Shown here piece by piece: positions 11,371-24,815 of a stretch of DNA of 64,000 nucleotides. The translations under genes were made by a program, and so were the position numbers. The DNA is taken from positions 34,275,019 to 34,339,018 of the forward strand of contig NW_027328740.1 in assembly GCF_048564905.1 (NCBI RefSeq), in the 5' to 3' direction. The notes under the pieces are model-generated. The model worked only from the letters and a program-made list of their open reading frames with translations. It was not told the DNA's origin and did no database searches. The DNA comes from Vicugna pacos. Its lineage: Eukaryota; Chordata; Mammalia; Artiodactyla; Camelidae. Position 1 is the stretch's first letter, and each line of letters opens with the position of its first letter.

Positions 11371-14300
11371 CCTGGAATCGTGAATGAAAACGTCTTTCCT
11401 TTTTTGATTTCTTGTTAGTTTCTTTTCTCATTGGGGACCTCATCTCCTCATTTTCCTTTCGGAAACCAGTGTAGGTTTATTTTAGGTCTCATGTAGGCAG
11501 AAGCATTGCTATCAGTTAACTTCTTTATTATTCACTCTCCAGTGATGATTGTTGCTAGTTGATCTAATCAAGTCATGCTTAAGTCTTTCCTGCTCATGAC
11601 ACTAAAAACAGTCATGACTTACAGAATGCTCAAAGAAGGAAGTATTTGATTGATTTTATTTTGCTACCCAATCAAACCAATCAAATAAAAACCCCGGTGT
11701 TGACACAGATTATAAGCCCTCCAGAATAGGGTCACTGTCTTCCTTGTGTTTCATTGGTTCGGTCACAGTGTCTGGATAGTGCATTTCAGTCCAGCAATTT
11801 TGTGAGGATACGGTGCTCGTGAATCATTGTAAGGACAGAATTTTGACAATAGACTGTGTTGTTTATTTTATAAGGGAATAGATAATATAGAAATACTGCT
11901 CAGATCTATTTTAAAATTAAGCTTGGAATTTTGAGAAGAATTCAAGGAACCATACAAAGATCTTTTTCAATAATTTTAGATCTATCTTAGACAATTTGTG
12001 GTTATATAGCAGAATAACTTATCAAGTAGATTTGGCAAGAGGAGTGTAGTATTGATTATTTGTTTTAGTTGAAATATTCCAACTGGGATAATTTAATCAG
12101 TGCCTATAAATGAACAAATATGTTTGTATTTCTATGCAACATGAGAGAAGGCTTCATATGTTTGTATATAATATATATGATTGTGTGTTTTAATCTGTCT
12201 GACAGTGTTTTTATAGTTTTTAAGCAATGTTGTAACTTTAGAATTCTCCTGAGAAATACACTCCCCTAATACAGCAGTTTGTACTGTGTATCCTGCCTTA
12301 TGAATGGGATTCCACTGTCCCCTCAGTGAGGAATTTCCTCTCCTATTGAGTTAGTAGCAGAGTTAAAGGAGCTGTGATTTCTAGGCCTTTGCTCTCCATG
12401 TGTTTGCAGTTGGCTGCCAATTAGGATTTTGCCTTTCTTGAGATTTCATTGTTCAATTAGAATTTTTGAAAATAACTATTAGTATGTTTCACTGGTCTCC
12501 CTAGAAACTTGATGTGTTTGTGCTTTTCAGTTTTCAAATTATGAAAATTGTATATGCACACTAGTTTTTAAGTAGTCCTTTTTCACTTGATATTTATTTA
12601 CCTCTTTATATTTAAAATAATTTTTTTCCCAATGAATCAATTGTTGTGCATGTTTTAAAATATATCTTACTTTTTATTTTTCTTATTCTAACAGGTATAT
12701 TCATGGTACAGAATTTAGAAAATAAGGATAAACACAGTAATAACTTAAAAATGGCCTCTAATCTCACCTGGAGATACAGTTGTAAGGTTTGAAATTGAAA
12801 ATTACAAGTCCTCTCACATTGTTCTTGTTTTGTTACTGAGACCCTCGAATTCCCATATGAATTGTAGCAGCAGCTAGTCATTTACTGCAGAGGAGCCCAC
12901 TGGGATTGTGATCGAGACCACGTTGAGTATACGGATCGTTCTGGGGAGCACTGCCATGCCAAGAGCTCTGTCATTTGATCCATGAATGTGTGTGGTGTGT
13001 CTGTCCAGGTATTTAGGTCTTCTTTAATTTTGTTTCAAAAATGCATAGAGTTTACATAGTATTATTTTACTTTATTTTTTTACCTTTATACTGAGTACAA
13101 GTGTGCAAGGTACCGGGATCAGAATTGTATTATTGTCCCACCACTTGCTGCCACCATGGACGCTGCGGTCTTTCTTTGCCGTCTGTAAAATCTTGCACAA
13201 AATAGGATGTCAGTAACTCTCTCTTGAATGAATGATTATATGATTGTTGGATGATGCTTGAGAGTCCTTGTGATAATGTCTTTTTCCCAAAATTTCCCCT
13301 CTTCTTATCTATGCCCTTTATCTTCCTTTCCTCCAGCCTGGGTTTCAGCCTGCCTGTGGCATTGATTTTCCCTGCCTGAGGACTCTTCCTTTCACTAGTT
13401 CACGATAATGTTACATATGGGCTGTGGAAATATTTAGATATCAAGAAAGAGCAAATACATTGCATGCTAGTATTTTTAGAATTTGGTATTCTTTTATCGA
13501 ATGAAATTAAATAAACCTGACCCCCTGAGCCCTCCCCTGAGCTCTTTTTGCCTTCCTACAGATGATACTGCTCTGGTTGCTGCATGTGCCTTTCCCCAGC
13601 CTTCATTTTCGAGTTGAGTAAGTCACCATCACTGGAGCCCTCTCTTTAAAATGAAGAGAATACTTGCTCCTTCTCCAAGGTTGGGGACTTGGATGAGATG
13701 AGGTAACAGATAAAGAATGGAGCCCAAACTCATTCTGACACGTGCTCTTTCCATTCTTTCTCCAGGGGAAAAGAGTGCAGTTCAAAAATATAATGATTGT
13801 GAGCTAATGAGATAGACAAAACAACCGAACATTTATTACATATCCTTTCATGCCAGAAACAAATGTATTATACACACAAAAAGGACATAATGTACGGTAG
13901 TACTGTGGATACAAATGTGGGTCCGAGTTCTAGTCCTGCTCTGAATTGACCAGTCCTGTGAGATGGAGAACTGGTAGGTCGGCTTAGCCTCTCACGGACT
14001 TGTTTTCTGTCCTGCAGAGACGGGGCTCGCTAGGCGTCCCCCCCACCCCCGTAGAGGTGCTGTGTGTGATAAATAACGCGCGTTGGCAGCCCGAGCACAC
14101 CTGCTCGTTCCTCGTAAGTGCAGGATAGCATAGCTTTTGTGGTGACGGCTTTGTGACCGTCCCGTGTTGACTCTCTGCTCCAAAGGGATGCCTTGTGGTT
14201 TGGAGATGGGATTCTCATTTCTGTGAATACCCAATGATTGTGTTATTGGGCCCTGCTGATTTTAATCTATTCATTATAAAGTACATATTGTAGGTATATT

Positions 14301-15769
14301 TTTCAACCATGCATGCTATTTTTCTTTTATTATTTATAATTCTACCCTCTCATCTCTTGGTGTGACTTTTCATGGAATCCAGGAAACAGTCCTAAGCTAC
14401 CTGCCTCTTCACAATTCTCCATGGTGGTTTCCTTCCCTGACTAGAAGAGGGTTTTGCATAGGAAATTTTCTTTGTTCCCCTTTCCTTTCTTCTTTCTGTT
14501 GACCTTTCCTTCAGTCCATTTACCTACCCACTGATTCTTCTGACTTGTTCCAAAACACATTTCAGGCAGCTTACAGAAAAACAGATACCAAAATAAACAG
14601 GTGAAAAAATGTGGCCAAGTTCAGACAGTGAGGCTAGGAGGCGAGCCTGTGTGAGGGTTGCAGGCATGAGACACTCGCCTCTGCCCTGTGACTTATAAGA
14701 TCGACAGCAGCAGTGTGCCTCAGCCTCCCAGCAGACACAGGGAAACAGGGTTTGTGGGAGACGCTCACTGGCTGTGAAATTAATAAGTGGCTGAGGAGAA
14801 GCCCAGCCTTTCCATCTACTAAGGCTTAGGAGAATATTTTGACTGTGTTCCAATACCAGAGTATTACATCTTTTCTTTTGTGAGAGTTCTATGTATAGTT
14901 GGTTACATTCTATACCTGGAAATTTCTCCAAAACTGCTTCCCACGTGAGTCCCATGGCTCAGGAATGGGGTGGTTCTGCTCATTGACGGGTGTTGGCCAG
15001 AAGCAGAAAATGACAGCCTCCAAGGAGCCTGGGATTTGTCAGTTATGTTTTGTCAGTGCTGTAGATTTCAGAAAATGCTTTCACCGTTTCTCTCCATCTG
15101 AGGAGGCAGCGTGCTCTCTTACCAGCATCAGGAGCTCAGGGCCACGGGATGATGGGGGATGCCTGCACTGCCGTCAAGACAGCTGAGCTAGTCACTGCAG
15201 GCGCGGTGGTTTTACATAGTGCATTTCATGTTCTTTAATGGGTTTCAACAGATAGTTAATTAACTGAGTTAATTAACATTTAATAAATATGATGCTTTAT
15301 TGAAAAGACAGTTTAAAAACTGTTTCATTACTGAAATTTCAGTAGGGAAGATTCTTTATCTTATTTAAGCCTCTCTTTTAAAGTAACAAAGAAACAAGAC
15401 AGGAAAAGCAGAGGATGATTTCTGTTCTTCCTCTCGGCTTGAAGGTGCCCTCACCTCCAGTGGCATCCATCCAGATACCAGCACTGACACTGGCCGTGCT
15501 CAGAACTGCCTCAGCCCTGAAGACACAACTGACAACTAGAAGGGGGCCACGCCCTGTTACAGCAGGTGCTCTTACTTTGTGGGTCCTTATGTAACTGTGT
15601 GGTGTTATTCAGGATCGCCCGTTCTACATTGTGTGACGCTGCTGTGGTGTCTCCTAGTTATTTGTTTCCGTAAGTACTCGTGCATGTTTATCAATGTGTT
15701 TTACTAGACATCTAAAAATGCTTTTTTCAGATGAAAAATAATGTGTATTTAATATAAAAGTCTGAAAAA
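11371..15769. other. Non-coding, only decayed repeat traces
   Basis: Contains the inverted repeat at 11,644 and a possible L2 tail near 13,190-13,235 (TCTCTTGAATGAATGATTAT). No exon was recognised. A Kozak-like CTGCCACCATGG at 13,149 has no meaningful frame behind it. Confidence 0.5.
11644..11686. repeat. Short AT-rich inverted repeat
   Basis: ATTTGATTG at 11,644-11,652 and its perfect complement CAATCAAAT at 11,678-11,686 can pair as a 9-bp stem over a 25-nt loop, with partial pairing beyond. I see no gene or transposon it would belong to. Confidence 0.45.
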
Positions 15770-17420
15770 AGGGGCAAAAGTGTCTATCATGGTCCCACTA
15801 CTCAGAGATAATAATTAACAGTTTAACATCTATTTTCTGTTCTTTTCATCAATGTGTAATAACTCTGTCATAAAAACCAGCGAGCACTCTATGCCTGATT
15901 ACTATGTGGAGACCTCCATTTTCCATTCGGCTTATTACACGTTTTTCTACAATATTCTATCTCCCCTGGCATGATTTTTAATGACAAGTATAGCATTCTG
16001 TCTTGTGGAGGCATCGTCCATTTTACTTCGGACTAAATAAACTTTTAAATTCCAAGTATACTTAACTGATATACTGAAAAGAGAAATGTGGTTGTACCGA
16101 AAGGCCCCTACATCACTTCCCCTTTTTTCCTGAGAGTAAAAACTGCTGACAATGTGGAGTATATATTTCATGACCTTTATGACAATGTCATATATATATA
16201 CACATACATACAGACACGTATATGAGAAATCTATGTATATGTGTGTGTATATATACTTTATTGAAAAATAAAGCCATACTATATGTTTTCTGAAGCTCGG
16301 TTTATTCACTCAGGTGTATATCATAAACGTCCTCCCACTCCAGACTCACCTGGTCCTTTCAGATAGAGGGGTCTCCTGATGTACAGGTTTGGTCTCTTCT
16401 GCAAGGACAACTTTGGTGGGAGAGTGCTGTGGACAAGGCCTTGGGCCACGCCGAAACGCCGGCCCCTTAGTGCCCACAGCTCGCCTTTATTTGCCACATG
16501 ATTTTCTTTATGGTGGACACTTAAGGTTTCTCCAATTTCCACTGTCAGAAAGTATGTTTGACTGGCACCATTCTCGTACAAACATTCCTGTGATATTGTA
16601 TGAGTATTCGTTTAGTTAAGGATTCTGAAAATTTAGTCCCTGGATGTGACAATTACATACATCACAGGCTTCTTTCAAGTGACTCTAGAAATTCCTTCTC
16701 CAGTGGGGAATGAAAAGATGTAAAATAACTTATGTAACCAATTCTCTATTGCTGGATATGATTTCACTTCAGCTTTTCTTCCCACCATTGTATACAGTGC
16801 TGTGTAAATGCTCTGATGAGTACATCTTTTGAACTGATTTTTTTCTAAACGAAACGATTCCTAAAAGTGGAGTTGTGTCTGTGTGTACACACGTTTTTCA
16901 GAGTTTACATATCCATTGACATGTCATCCTCTAAAAAGATCTCACACAGTTTTTTCTCCCACAGATGGACACTAGCTAGAATATGTTTGAAAAATGTTTG
17001 GCAATATGGTGAGCCAAAGTGCTTTTTCATTGATTTAGTTTGCATTTGATGACCAGTGAAGTATTGAGCATTTTTCACTCATTAGCCTTCTGACTTTTAA
17101 AAAGTGAATGATCCCTTTTGTCCTTTGCAAACATTTAAGTGAGGGAGCTTCTGGTTGCTTTGTGACAGCTCTTTGTATGTTATCAATATTAACCACTTGT
17201 CTTCATCAACATGTATCACAGAGATTTTCCTTGTCATTTCTTGCCTTTCATTTTGTTCAGTAGGTTTATTTCTGTTGTGGCCCAAAATAATCTTAAGCTA
17301 GTAAATGTCTTCTTTTTGGTTTTATCCTTGATAGTATTCTTAGAAATACTTTCTAATATTTACATCAATATCTGTAATTTTTCTAGTGGTCATTATGACT
17401 GGAATAGAATTTGCTTTTTC
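15770..17420 (-). mobile_element. Very old L1/HAL1-like tract, antisense, interrupted
   Basis: TTCTGAAGCTCGGTTTATTC, ACTCAGGTGTATATCATAAA, CCTAAAAGTGGAGTTGTGTC, TTGGCAATATGGTGAGCCAA and TATTGAGCATTTTTCACTCA resemble reverse-complement HAL1 or old L1M 3' sequence in the right order. The stretch 16,320-16,730 does not fit and may be a separate insertion or decayed sequence. A TA/TG-rich run lies at 16,187-16,256. The exact family is not certain. Confidence 0.55.
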
Positions 17421-18469
17421 CAGGTGATTCTCTGATTGTCCCAAGACAATTATTGAATTCATACTTTGCTCTTTGATTTGAAATCCCACCTGTAAAAAAT
17501 ACTTATGCATACTACAGTCTCTTTTTGAGGTCATGGTTTATTTCTGTCAATCTTACTTTCTTACTCCAGTTTTATATCTCACATATTGTAAAAATTTATT
17601 TAATATCTGACAGTGTGATTTTTTTCAATTCTTTCTTCCATCCCTAATTTTCTTGGCTAGTATTATGACTTTATTATTCCTGAAGAATTCTAAAATACTT
17701 TTTTCAAGCTAAAAAAAAAGGATAAGGGTTATCATAGGATATTTTAGTAAGTTTTGAATTATCTTTAGGAGAACGTACATCTTTACAAAACTGCTTTCCT
17801 CCACAAAATATGTTGATGTCTCTAAATTCACACATCTTTCTTTACCCCACAGTACAGTCCTGTACTTTCTCCATGTACAACATGGGCATTGTTTTTGGGT
17901 GTATTCCAGATTATTGTTGATGTTTTTGTTAATTTTGTAAGTGAGAATTTTTTGCTATTATATTTTGTAAATGTTAAAACTGACACATAGGAAGGCAGAA
18001 TCGGTTTGTAAATACTCACTTTGTAACTTGTACTTTAAAATTGCAAATATTAAGTAATTGTTACAGAATCCTTTCTTTTCTGTTTTTAAAAATTTGTTTC
18101 CAAGATTCTCAAAATGGTCTTAGCTAAGTAGTATAGGTGGGGAAACAGATGGAGCGAGGTAGTGGGGCTCATGTACAAACTGTGAGCAGTTTTATGGCTG
18201 TCTTTTCGCTGGAAAAGCCACGGAAGATCCCAGGTCAGACCAGGCGTGGTTTTGTATGCACTTGAAAGCCAGCATTCCTGCATGTATGGTGAAGCCTGGT
18301 GGGCGAGGCTGGTAGATGATCAAGGTCGAATGGAGGTTATTGGCTGCAAAATGTGCTGTGTCTGAGAACTGGAGACCATCGCCATGGGAAATGCTTGGTG
18401 CTGGAAACAATGCAGGGGAGCTGGGGAGCCTGTGTGTTAAGGATTTTCGAGCCCTGGGAGTGGGAAGTT

Positions 18470-18635
18470 CAGACTCTGCATTCAGATCTGAGTATGAATT
18501 CATCCTCTTTAGTTTACTGGTCCTCTGACTTTTGTCAAGTTATATACCCTCTTTCAATTCCTGTTTTCTTGTCTCTCAAAATAGGAGAATTACCGCCTGC
18601 TGCTAAAGTGTTTGATCAGGGTAAATAATTTGTTT
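18470..18635 (+). repeat. MIR SINE, sense
   Basis: AGACTCTGCATTCAGATCTG, then TCCTCTGACTTTTGTCAAGT, then CCTGTTTTCTTGTCTCTCAA and TAGGAGAATTACC match the MIR order in decayed form. Confidence 0.5.
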
Positions 18636-18978
18636 CTATAAGATGCCACGTACAGTCACAATCTCAGTGAGAAATGGGCTGTCGCCTCTTCTTCTGCAAG
18701 TTAGTGCTTGACAAGACATGGGGGAAGCCAGCCCCTAATTTTTGTGTGATGCAAGTAGGAACAAAATTAACGTCTTGCCTTTCCCTAGCAATATTCTTAC
18801 TCCTTTGCTTCATTTACCTCTTTCCTTTTTTCCTTTCCCCGTTCCCCTCCTCCACCAAAAGAGAATGAGACTCTCAGAACACTAGATTCAAATTACTTTA
18901 AATGTTGGCTCATCCCCATGAAATGACAGTGACATTAAAAAAAAAAACCTGTACACATCCCAGACTTGATTGTATTTG

Positions 18979-18982
<4 letters not shown>

Positions 18983-19033
<51 letters not shown>
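18983..19033. repeat. (CA)n microsatellite
   Basis: About 25 uninterrupted AC dinucleotides lie between GATTT and AATCAGG. A perfect run of this length is likely to vary between individuals. Confidence 0.98.
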
Positions 19034-19036
<3 letters not shown>

Positions 19037-19744
19037 AGGCTACATTCCACTTGCAGAGGGAGAAGGACTACTTTTTCTGAGTTTTCATTCACTGAGCATG
19101 AGGACAAAGTCTCTTACGCAGACTTTCACCAGGCTTCGTGCATGGTGTTTTTAATTGGATTTCTGCTTTGTCGCCATAGATATAGTCTCCTAATAGAAGA
19201 GAGAAAGTGGAGACATAGAGATTCTGGTGAGATATTGGTGTCATCATATTTGAGTTGGAAAGGGCTTAAGAGAGCATGGAGTCGTAACTATTTATGGGTG
19301 AGTATCCATGATGGTGTAACTTTGACAAGAATTTGGGTCTTCTGCCATTGTGTCCACGTAGTTGAAGAGGCAACTGGGCAGGGGATGGCAGGGTTCCTTC
19401 TTGCTTGAGTTCCAGGGTCATGTTACTTTTTATTGCTCAGCTGCCTTTAGTTTATGTCCATGAGACCTCTCATGGGAAGGTCACTCTGTCCTGATAGAAT
19501 GAGTTTGTTATCAACAAAAAGCTCTGGACCCACTCATATTTCCCAGAGTTTTCTGCTGACCTGCTGACACTTTAAATAAATGAGAACTAAGAAACTACTG
19601 AATATAAAATCCTTATTGTTATCATTTGCCCTCGAGTTCCATAGGAATGAGGTGCTGTCTTAGGCTGTCTAAAGCTAGATCTGAACAGAGATAAGGTGAT
19701 AGGCTGTGCTGCTGGACCTCTCCAGTCGAAGGGTTTTCCACCTT

Positions 19745-19925
19745 AGTTTTTAGAATCAGGCAGATGAGCTCAAATCTTGCCTTTACCAGTTATTATCTTT
19801 GTGACGTGGGGGAGAAACTGTTCTTTTTTGTGTCCAATTTTCTTTATCTGTAAATAAGTTCTGTATGTATTTTAAGGTTTCTCGTTTAGAATTGAATGAG
19901 GTAATTCCCTCATTTATACCTGAAA
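19745..19925 (+). repeat. MIR SINE, sense
   Basis: GAATCAGGCAGATGAGCTCA, then TTGCCTTTACCAGTTATTAT, then CAATTTTCTTTATCTGTAAA and ATTGAATGAGGTAAT are MIR landmarks in the right order and spacing. Confidence 0.6.
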
Positions 19926-20452
19926 TAGTGATCGTGTGGTTCTATGCTGGTGATTTGTTAGTTGATTACTAAGGGACTCGGCAGTGAGAATGGGGGTGGG
20001 GGACCCCTGGATAATAGAGCTTATATTCCAGAATATGCTTGTAAAAGACTGGATGTGCAGTGGATTTTTAGTAAATATCCACTCATTTCCTAGTCTGCAT
20101 TGATTGTGTATATATCTTTATACTAATATATGAACAATTTTTATTGTAATTTAAACCTTATCAGTATTTAAATATGTAGCTATAAAAATATGTGAAATAA
20201 AATGATTTGTCTTTTATTTTCTTTTCAATAAGCAACAAAATAAAATAGAAAAAATTAGTTTTGAAGGAGTAGAAATAATTTTATTTCCGTGGAATCAATT
20301 CCGTATAATAGGTTTTTTGGTCGTGTTGTTAAACAGCATGTAAAATTGATAGGGTGTGACATACTGGAAATGAGGAAACAATGAAGACATACTACCTCCA
20401 ATGCAGTCATTTTGTTACCAAGTCCAAACTCGTTCTGCTTGCTGCATGACAG

Positions 20453-20950
20453 GCCAATAAATCGGGAGTTAAGATGTTGGAGTTAGGAATAGTGACTTTA
20501 TTTGAAAAGCTGGCAGACCCAGAAAATGGCATACTGATATCCAGGAGAACTCTCTTCCCCAAGTCAGAATTCAGTCTCATTTTATAGTAAAAAGCAGCGG
20601 GGTTGTGGTAGGTTGTTGCAAACTTCTTGCTGTACCAATTGTTTGTCCTTGAAATCCTTTGATCTTGCAGCTGTCCATGTGGGTCAAATCATGGTGTCCC
20701 CGTATTACCTCTAAAAAAAAATAGGTTATTCTCTATTTTGCAACTTTTCATCTCTACGTAAGTGTAGAAGAGCTAACATCCTTAAAGATCAGAGCCCGGA
20801 GAATAGGCTCCCCTGGATATTTCAGGCTAAAGGCAACTATCTTTTACAAAAGGTTCAGAGATAGCAAGTCTGAGCCTAGAAAACAGGGTACAGGTCTAAA
20901 GCCAAACGAACATATCTAACATGGAGTCAAATTTGTTCTTTTGTATTACA
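20453..20950 (-). mobile_element. LTR of a fossil retroviral element (probable ERV1), 3' LTR
   Basis: On the minus strand the element opens TGTAATACAAAAGAAC and closes GGCCTGTCATGCA, with AAATAAAGTCACTATTCC as a polyadenylation region near the end. The bases just outside its start (GGTGGAAAAAGAAGT on the minus strand) look like a polypurine tract. It is therefore a 3' LTR with internal sequence at higher coordinates. The family is inferred from general layout; it is old and broken. Confidence 0.65.
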
Positions 20951-21600
20951 ACTTCTTTTTCCACCTCATAAATAATTTTAGTAAGAAACATGAGCAATTT
21001 TTTTGTTTTTGTTACTTAATTACGGATATGTGGGCCAACTACAGTTTTATGAGCAGGGATTCTGTGCGTGCCTTGGGGTCACAGCAAACTCTTCTTGGGG
21101 GTGGCCTACCCTGCAACATGTCTGATGCCCGATGAGTGTTGGTGAGGGTCCCCCTAGCCAGGGGCTCTCTTCAGGTACCAGCATATAGGCATTGCCCTCT
21201 GGAGACCTCTTTTTCAGCTGCAGGAAATTTTTTCAGATACTGTGATGGAAAAATCACTCCAGCTGGGGATAATCAGGGAAAAAAGGAAGAGGAAAAGGGC
21301 TGGGAGTAGAGTAGATGAGAAAGACAGAAGATCAGGGAGCCTGGGGACCTGGGAGCGGGCCCTCGGGAGAGAGAGGAACATAGGTGGGGAGGGGCCCGGC
21401 TCCGGAACCAGCTCCTGCACCTGTCCCCGCACCCAAACCACACAGGCATTAATTGGGCCCAAGACTCTCTCCCGGTCTGGATGTCACCCTGGGCAGAACC
21501 TTGAGAATCGAAGGTAAGGCGTGAGAGGCACTCATCTAGGGGGTCACTGAGGACTTTGGTCAAGTCCACAGTGCCTTTTCTAGTCATGTGCCTTCACCGG
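20951..21600 (-). mobile_element. Short internal remnant of the same LTR element
   Basis: This stretch follows the polypurine-like tract on the minus strand and is rich in proline and serine codons where read (for example EPGPSPPMFLSLP), as in gammaretroviral gag. Finding gag-like sequence this close to a 3' LTR suggests most of the interior is missing. It is a broken fossil. No matching second LTR was seen upstream. Confidence 0.4.
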
Positions 21601-22116
21601 TTCTTTATCTCAGCATCTGAGAAGCAGGAACAAGGAACTCATGGAGAGATCTAGGAAGACATCTGACTGTGTTAAGAGACGACAGTCACAGCGACACGGG
21701 GAGTGAAGACACTTGCAGCAAACTAAAATAACTTCACAAATATTGCATCACAGCTGCAGGTGTGAGAGAGCCTAAGCCTGTCTCAGAGTGCAGGGGACAA
21801 GAGGAAAGGAATGGTAAAATTAACACTGACAATTGAAATTTTGTTTAATAGCCTGCTACTGTTAATTGTATCACTTGAATGTATGCAGGTGTATTTCAAT
21901 GAGCATTTATATGTTCACACAACCACACCAGCCCCTGTTGCTCCCATCGGAGATGGGATTTCTCAAACACAGTGCCCCTCCTGCTTGGGTGGGCCAGGCT
22001 GCGGGTCCTCGCCTGGTGCCAGGCTGCTACAGGGCACTGACTCCCCGAGGCACGGCCTGGGAGACATGACAGGAACATCTCTGCTGTTGAATGGGGGCCT
22101 CCTTTTCCCCCTGCAG

Positions 22117-22243
22117 TGCAAGAATGCCGGTGAGTCAGTTAGAAGCATGCATCCAAGCCGTCCTACCATGTCATCACCATCTTGAAGTGGTGACAGAATC
22201 TTTTGAATTTCTCCAGAATGTGGTTTACAATCACCTTCGTCAA
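22117..22243 (+). pseudogene. TRAPPC9: TRAPPC9-like internal exon, frameshifted (decayed duplicate)
   Basis: TRAPPC9 is a subunit of the TRAPP II vesicle-tethering complex at the Golgi and also binds NIK and IKK-beta. Here a strong acceptor (CTTTTCCCCCTGCAG) precedes an exon starting TGCAAGAATGCCGG, which resembles the human codons for YKNAG. A consensus donor (CAA followed by GTGAGT) ends it. One frame reads LEACIQAV, then a diverged stretch, then FEFLQNVVYNHLRQ, against remembered human LEACIKAV and SEFLQNAVYINLRQ. The exon is 127 nt and the human one 126 nt. Before LEACI it is 2 nt short, and after it one codon longer, so the YKNAG frame does not join the LEACI frame. The changed middle (LPCHHHLEVVTES) and the frameshift argue for a non-functional copy. 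Splice sites show it is not a retrocopy. Homology is fairly sure; pseudogene status is inferred. Confidence 0.72.
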
Positions 22244-23684
22244 GTGAGTGTGTGTCCCCTTACAAGTAGAGGAATTACTGCCGTTTCCCTGGAAAATACT
22301 CACCACTAGTCCTTCTGATTTTTCTGTGCTAGGATTCAGTATGGCATGCTAAAAATTCTTCAGTCAGATCTTGAAACCCTGATGAAGAGGATTATTTATT
22401 TCATGTCTTTATATGATAGAATTTTACTTTCAAAATTCAGAGTTTTCGGTTCTTGGAGGAATTTTTTCGGGGGTTGGAGAAACAACTTTTTTCTTACCAT
22501 GTTTGTGACCTGTTTCTGTATGCCTCTCACCTGTCTTCCGTCACTTGTGAGGCTGTTCCATTTGTGACCCTGTCCGGGATGTTCATGTTATAAAACATAA
22601 AGTTTGTAAAAGTACATTCCCTTTACTTGGAAGATATTCCACAAATATTATCTAAATCTGGGTGTGGTTTTAAGAAGACAGAATCATTAGAACATGTCCT
22701 TGCAGGTTGCTAGTGCAAAATCCTCAAATCAATAGTCTAGCTCAACATCTAAAATCTTTCTAATCTACCTTGGATTTGTATGGATAAGTGAAGCAGTTTG
22801 CTAAGAACTCAAAACCAGGTTTAGAATACAGGCAGGTGTAGCTCAGCAGGTCCTCCCAAGCTGATGCTCTGCCAGAGGGTGGGTCCGAGGGAAGAGGGTG
22901 TGTCCTGCCCTCCCTGAGCTGACAGTTTCATAGCAAAGACCTTCACCAGGTAAAGAAATTGGAGTTTCTTCTAAGAAGAGTGGGTTTGGAAAGACACCAA
23001 AAAGCGCGGGAGTGACACAATCCCATTTGTGTCAAGTAGGGGAGAGTGGCTGTGGGGCCACTTGGGAGACTCGTGAGTCCAGGTGGGCAGTGTTGGTGGC
23101 TTCCACTACAGCGGTGGGATGGTCAGTGGGTAAAAGCGAACAGATTGAAGGCATGTTTAGATGGTAAAAAGGAAAGAATGAATGCTGTGTCTGAAGGTAG
23201 GATGGAGTAAGACCCAGGTTTCTGGGTGGATTAATGAGGTAAATGATGGTCCTGCTGTGCTCTGAGGAGGGAAAGCTGCAGAGGGATTTCTGGGGGAAAA
23301 CTGATGAGTTCAGCTGTGGGTAAAGTGAAAGGTTGTTAGATGTGTGGTCTGGGATCTCAGGTGAGAGCCAGTAGTGAGTAGGGGGAGGGGAGAGAGACCT
23401 TCAAATCATTTTGTCTTGTGAACATACAAATAAGGATGAGTAATGACACACTTAACATTTCTATATTTTGGATTAAAACCCAGTAACATTTTGCTATATT
23501 GACTGCAGAGGTTCTTAATTATTTTTTAATAGAAATAAAATAAATAGAAACAAAATAGTGGATTTAATGAACATCTTAGAGTTGATGTGTGTCCTTATAT
23601 TTATTTTGATACCTCATCTGTTTATAACCATAATCTACAAAAAGTTACCTTGCTTATCATAAGTGTTAAACAGAGGGAAGTGAC

Positions 23685-23765
23685 ACACACTGTTTGGGGG
23701 TTGAAGCTGATCTTCTTGGGCAAATTATGTAGCCTCTCTGTGCCTTAGTTGCATCTTCTGTGACT
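23685..23765 (+). repeat. MIR fragment, sense
   Basis: TTGGGCAAATTATGTAGCCT followed by CTCTGTGCCTTAGTTGCATC is the central MIR stretch. The flanking parts are not recognisable. Confidence 0.55.
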
Positions 23766-24684
23766 GCCCCAGGCCCCCTCATCACAGCTGATTTCCTAGA
23801 CTAGATGTTGGGAGGGAGGCTGCTGAAGGGAGTAAGAATAGGTAACTGCTAGGGATACTGAAGAGAGAGACAAAAACAGATTAAAGCCGATAAACTGAGT
23901 ACAAATACCCTCAAAAAAGAAAAAATCCTGCAGTGCTTTGAGCCACTTAGCGTAAGGGAAACAAAATCACGTGGACGCAAATCTCTTGAGCATGTGAATA
24001 TTGTGGGTGGGAGGATGTCATTAGAAAAGTGTTGAGAAAAGGACTTTTGGTTTCCCTCGATGTTTCCAGTAAGGATGGGGAGCAGAAGCGAAAACCCCCG
24101 GTTCACAGTAGAAGGTGCTGTTTTTTGCAAAACTGACCAAAGTTTGGAGACCAGTCATCAGCGGTGCTGGCAAATGAAGAGGCTTCTGATTGGGTGGGGC
24201 ACTTGCTGTGACTTCTAGGTGACCTGCTGGCTGGGGGCTGTGAGGCGGGCAGTAGGTTTGAACGGTGGCCCGGGCATAATCCCTGGGTCTGAGGCTGCTG
24301 GTCTGACTAGCAGACCTGGGCACCCGCAGTCCTAATGGGGCAGCTCGGGATGTGGCGTGGGACACCTGCCCTGCTGTGGGCGAGAAGAGGGCTTCCCTGA
24401 GGGGGTGTCCCTGCAGAGAGTGGAAACGTCCCCCTGCAGGGGAGGAAGAGACTCTGAGCAGGAGGCCGGATGCACAGGCAAGACCAGCCTGAGCACAGAG
24501 GTTTTGGGAAGCCGGAAGTCATACAGTGGCCCGAGCAGCCTTCTTCCTGCCAGACTGGAGGGAAAAGGTGCCGAAAAGTCAGGCTAGGATCAGACACTGT
24601 GGTGGGTTATGAGTGACAGGGAAGGACTGGTCAGGCAGGCAGGAGATAAATCTGTAGGCCTCCCAGCTGGGGCATCACGCCAGA

Positions 24685-24815
24685 GGGAGGAGCAGAGTTA
24701 TAGACTTTGCCAATTATTAGCTGTGTGACTTTGAGCAATATCACCGTCACCCCACATCTCTATATATATATATCTTCATCTGTAAAGTGATAGAGTGACA
24801 AGCTCATGTCATCAG
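24685..24815 (+). repeat. MIR fragment, sense, with internal (TA)n
   Basis: AATTATTAGCTGTGTGACTT followed by TGAGCAATATCACCGTC is the MIR stretch TAGCTGTGTGACCTTGGGCA. A short TATATATATA run then interrupts it before CTTCATCTGTAAAGTGATAG. Confidence 0.65.

Noticed and set aside
14524-14955. 143-codon minus-strand frame
   Set aside because: Cysteine- and serine-rich chance-like translation, with no domain and no flanking exon signals.
18983-19033. Frames rich in alternating Thr-His or Cys-Val
   Set aside because: They are translations of the (CA)n microsatellite.
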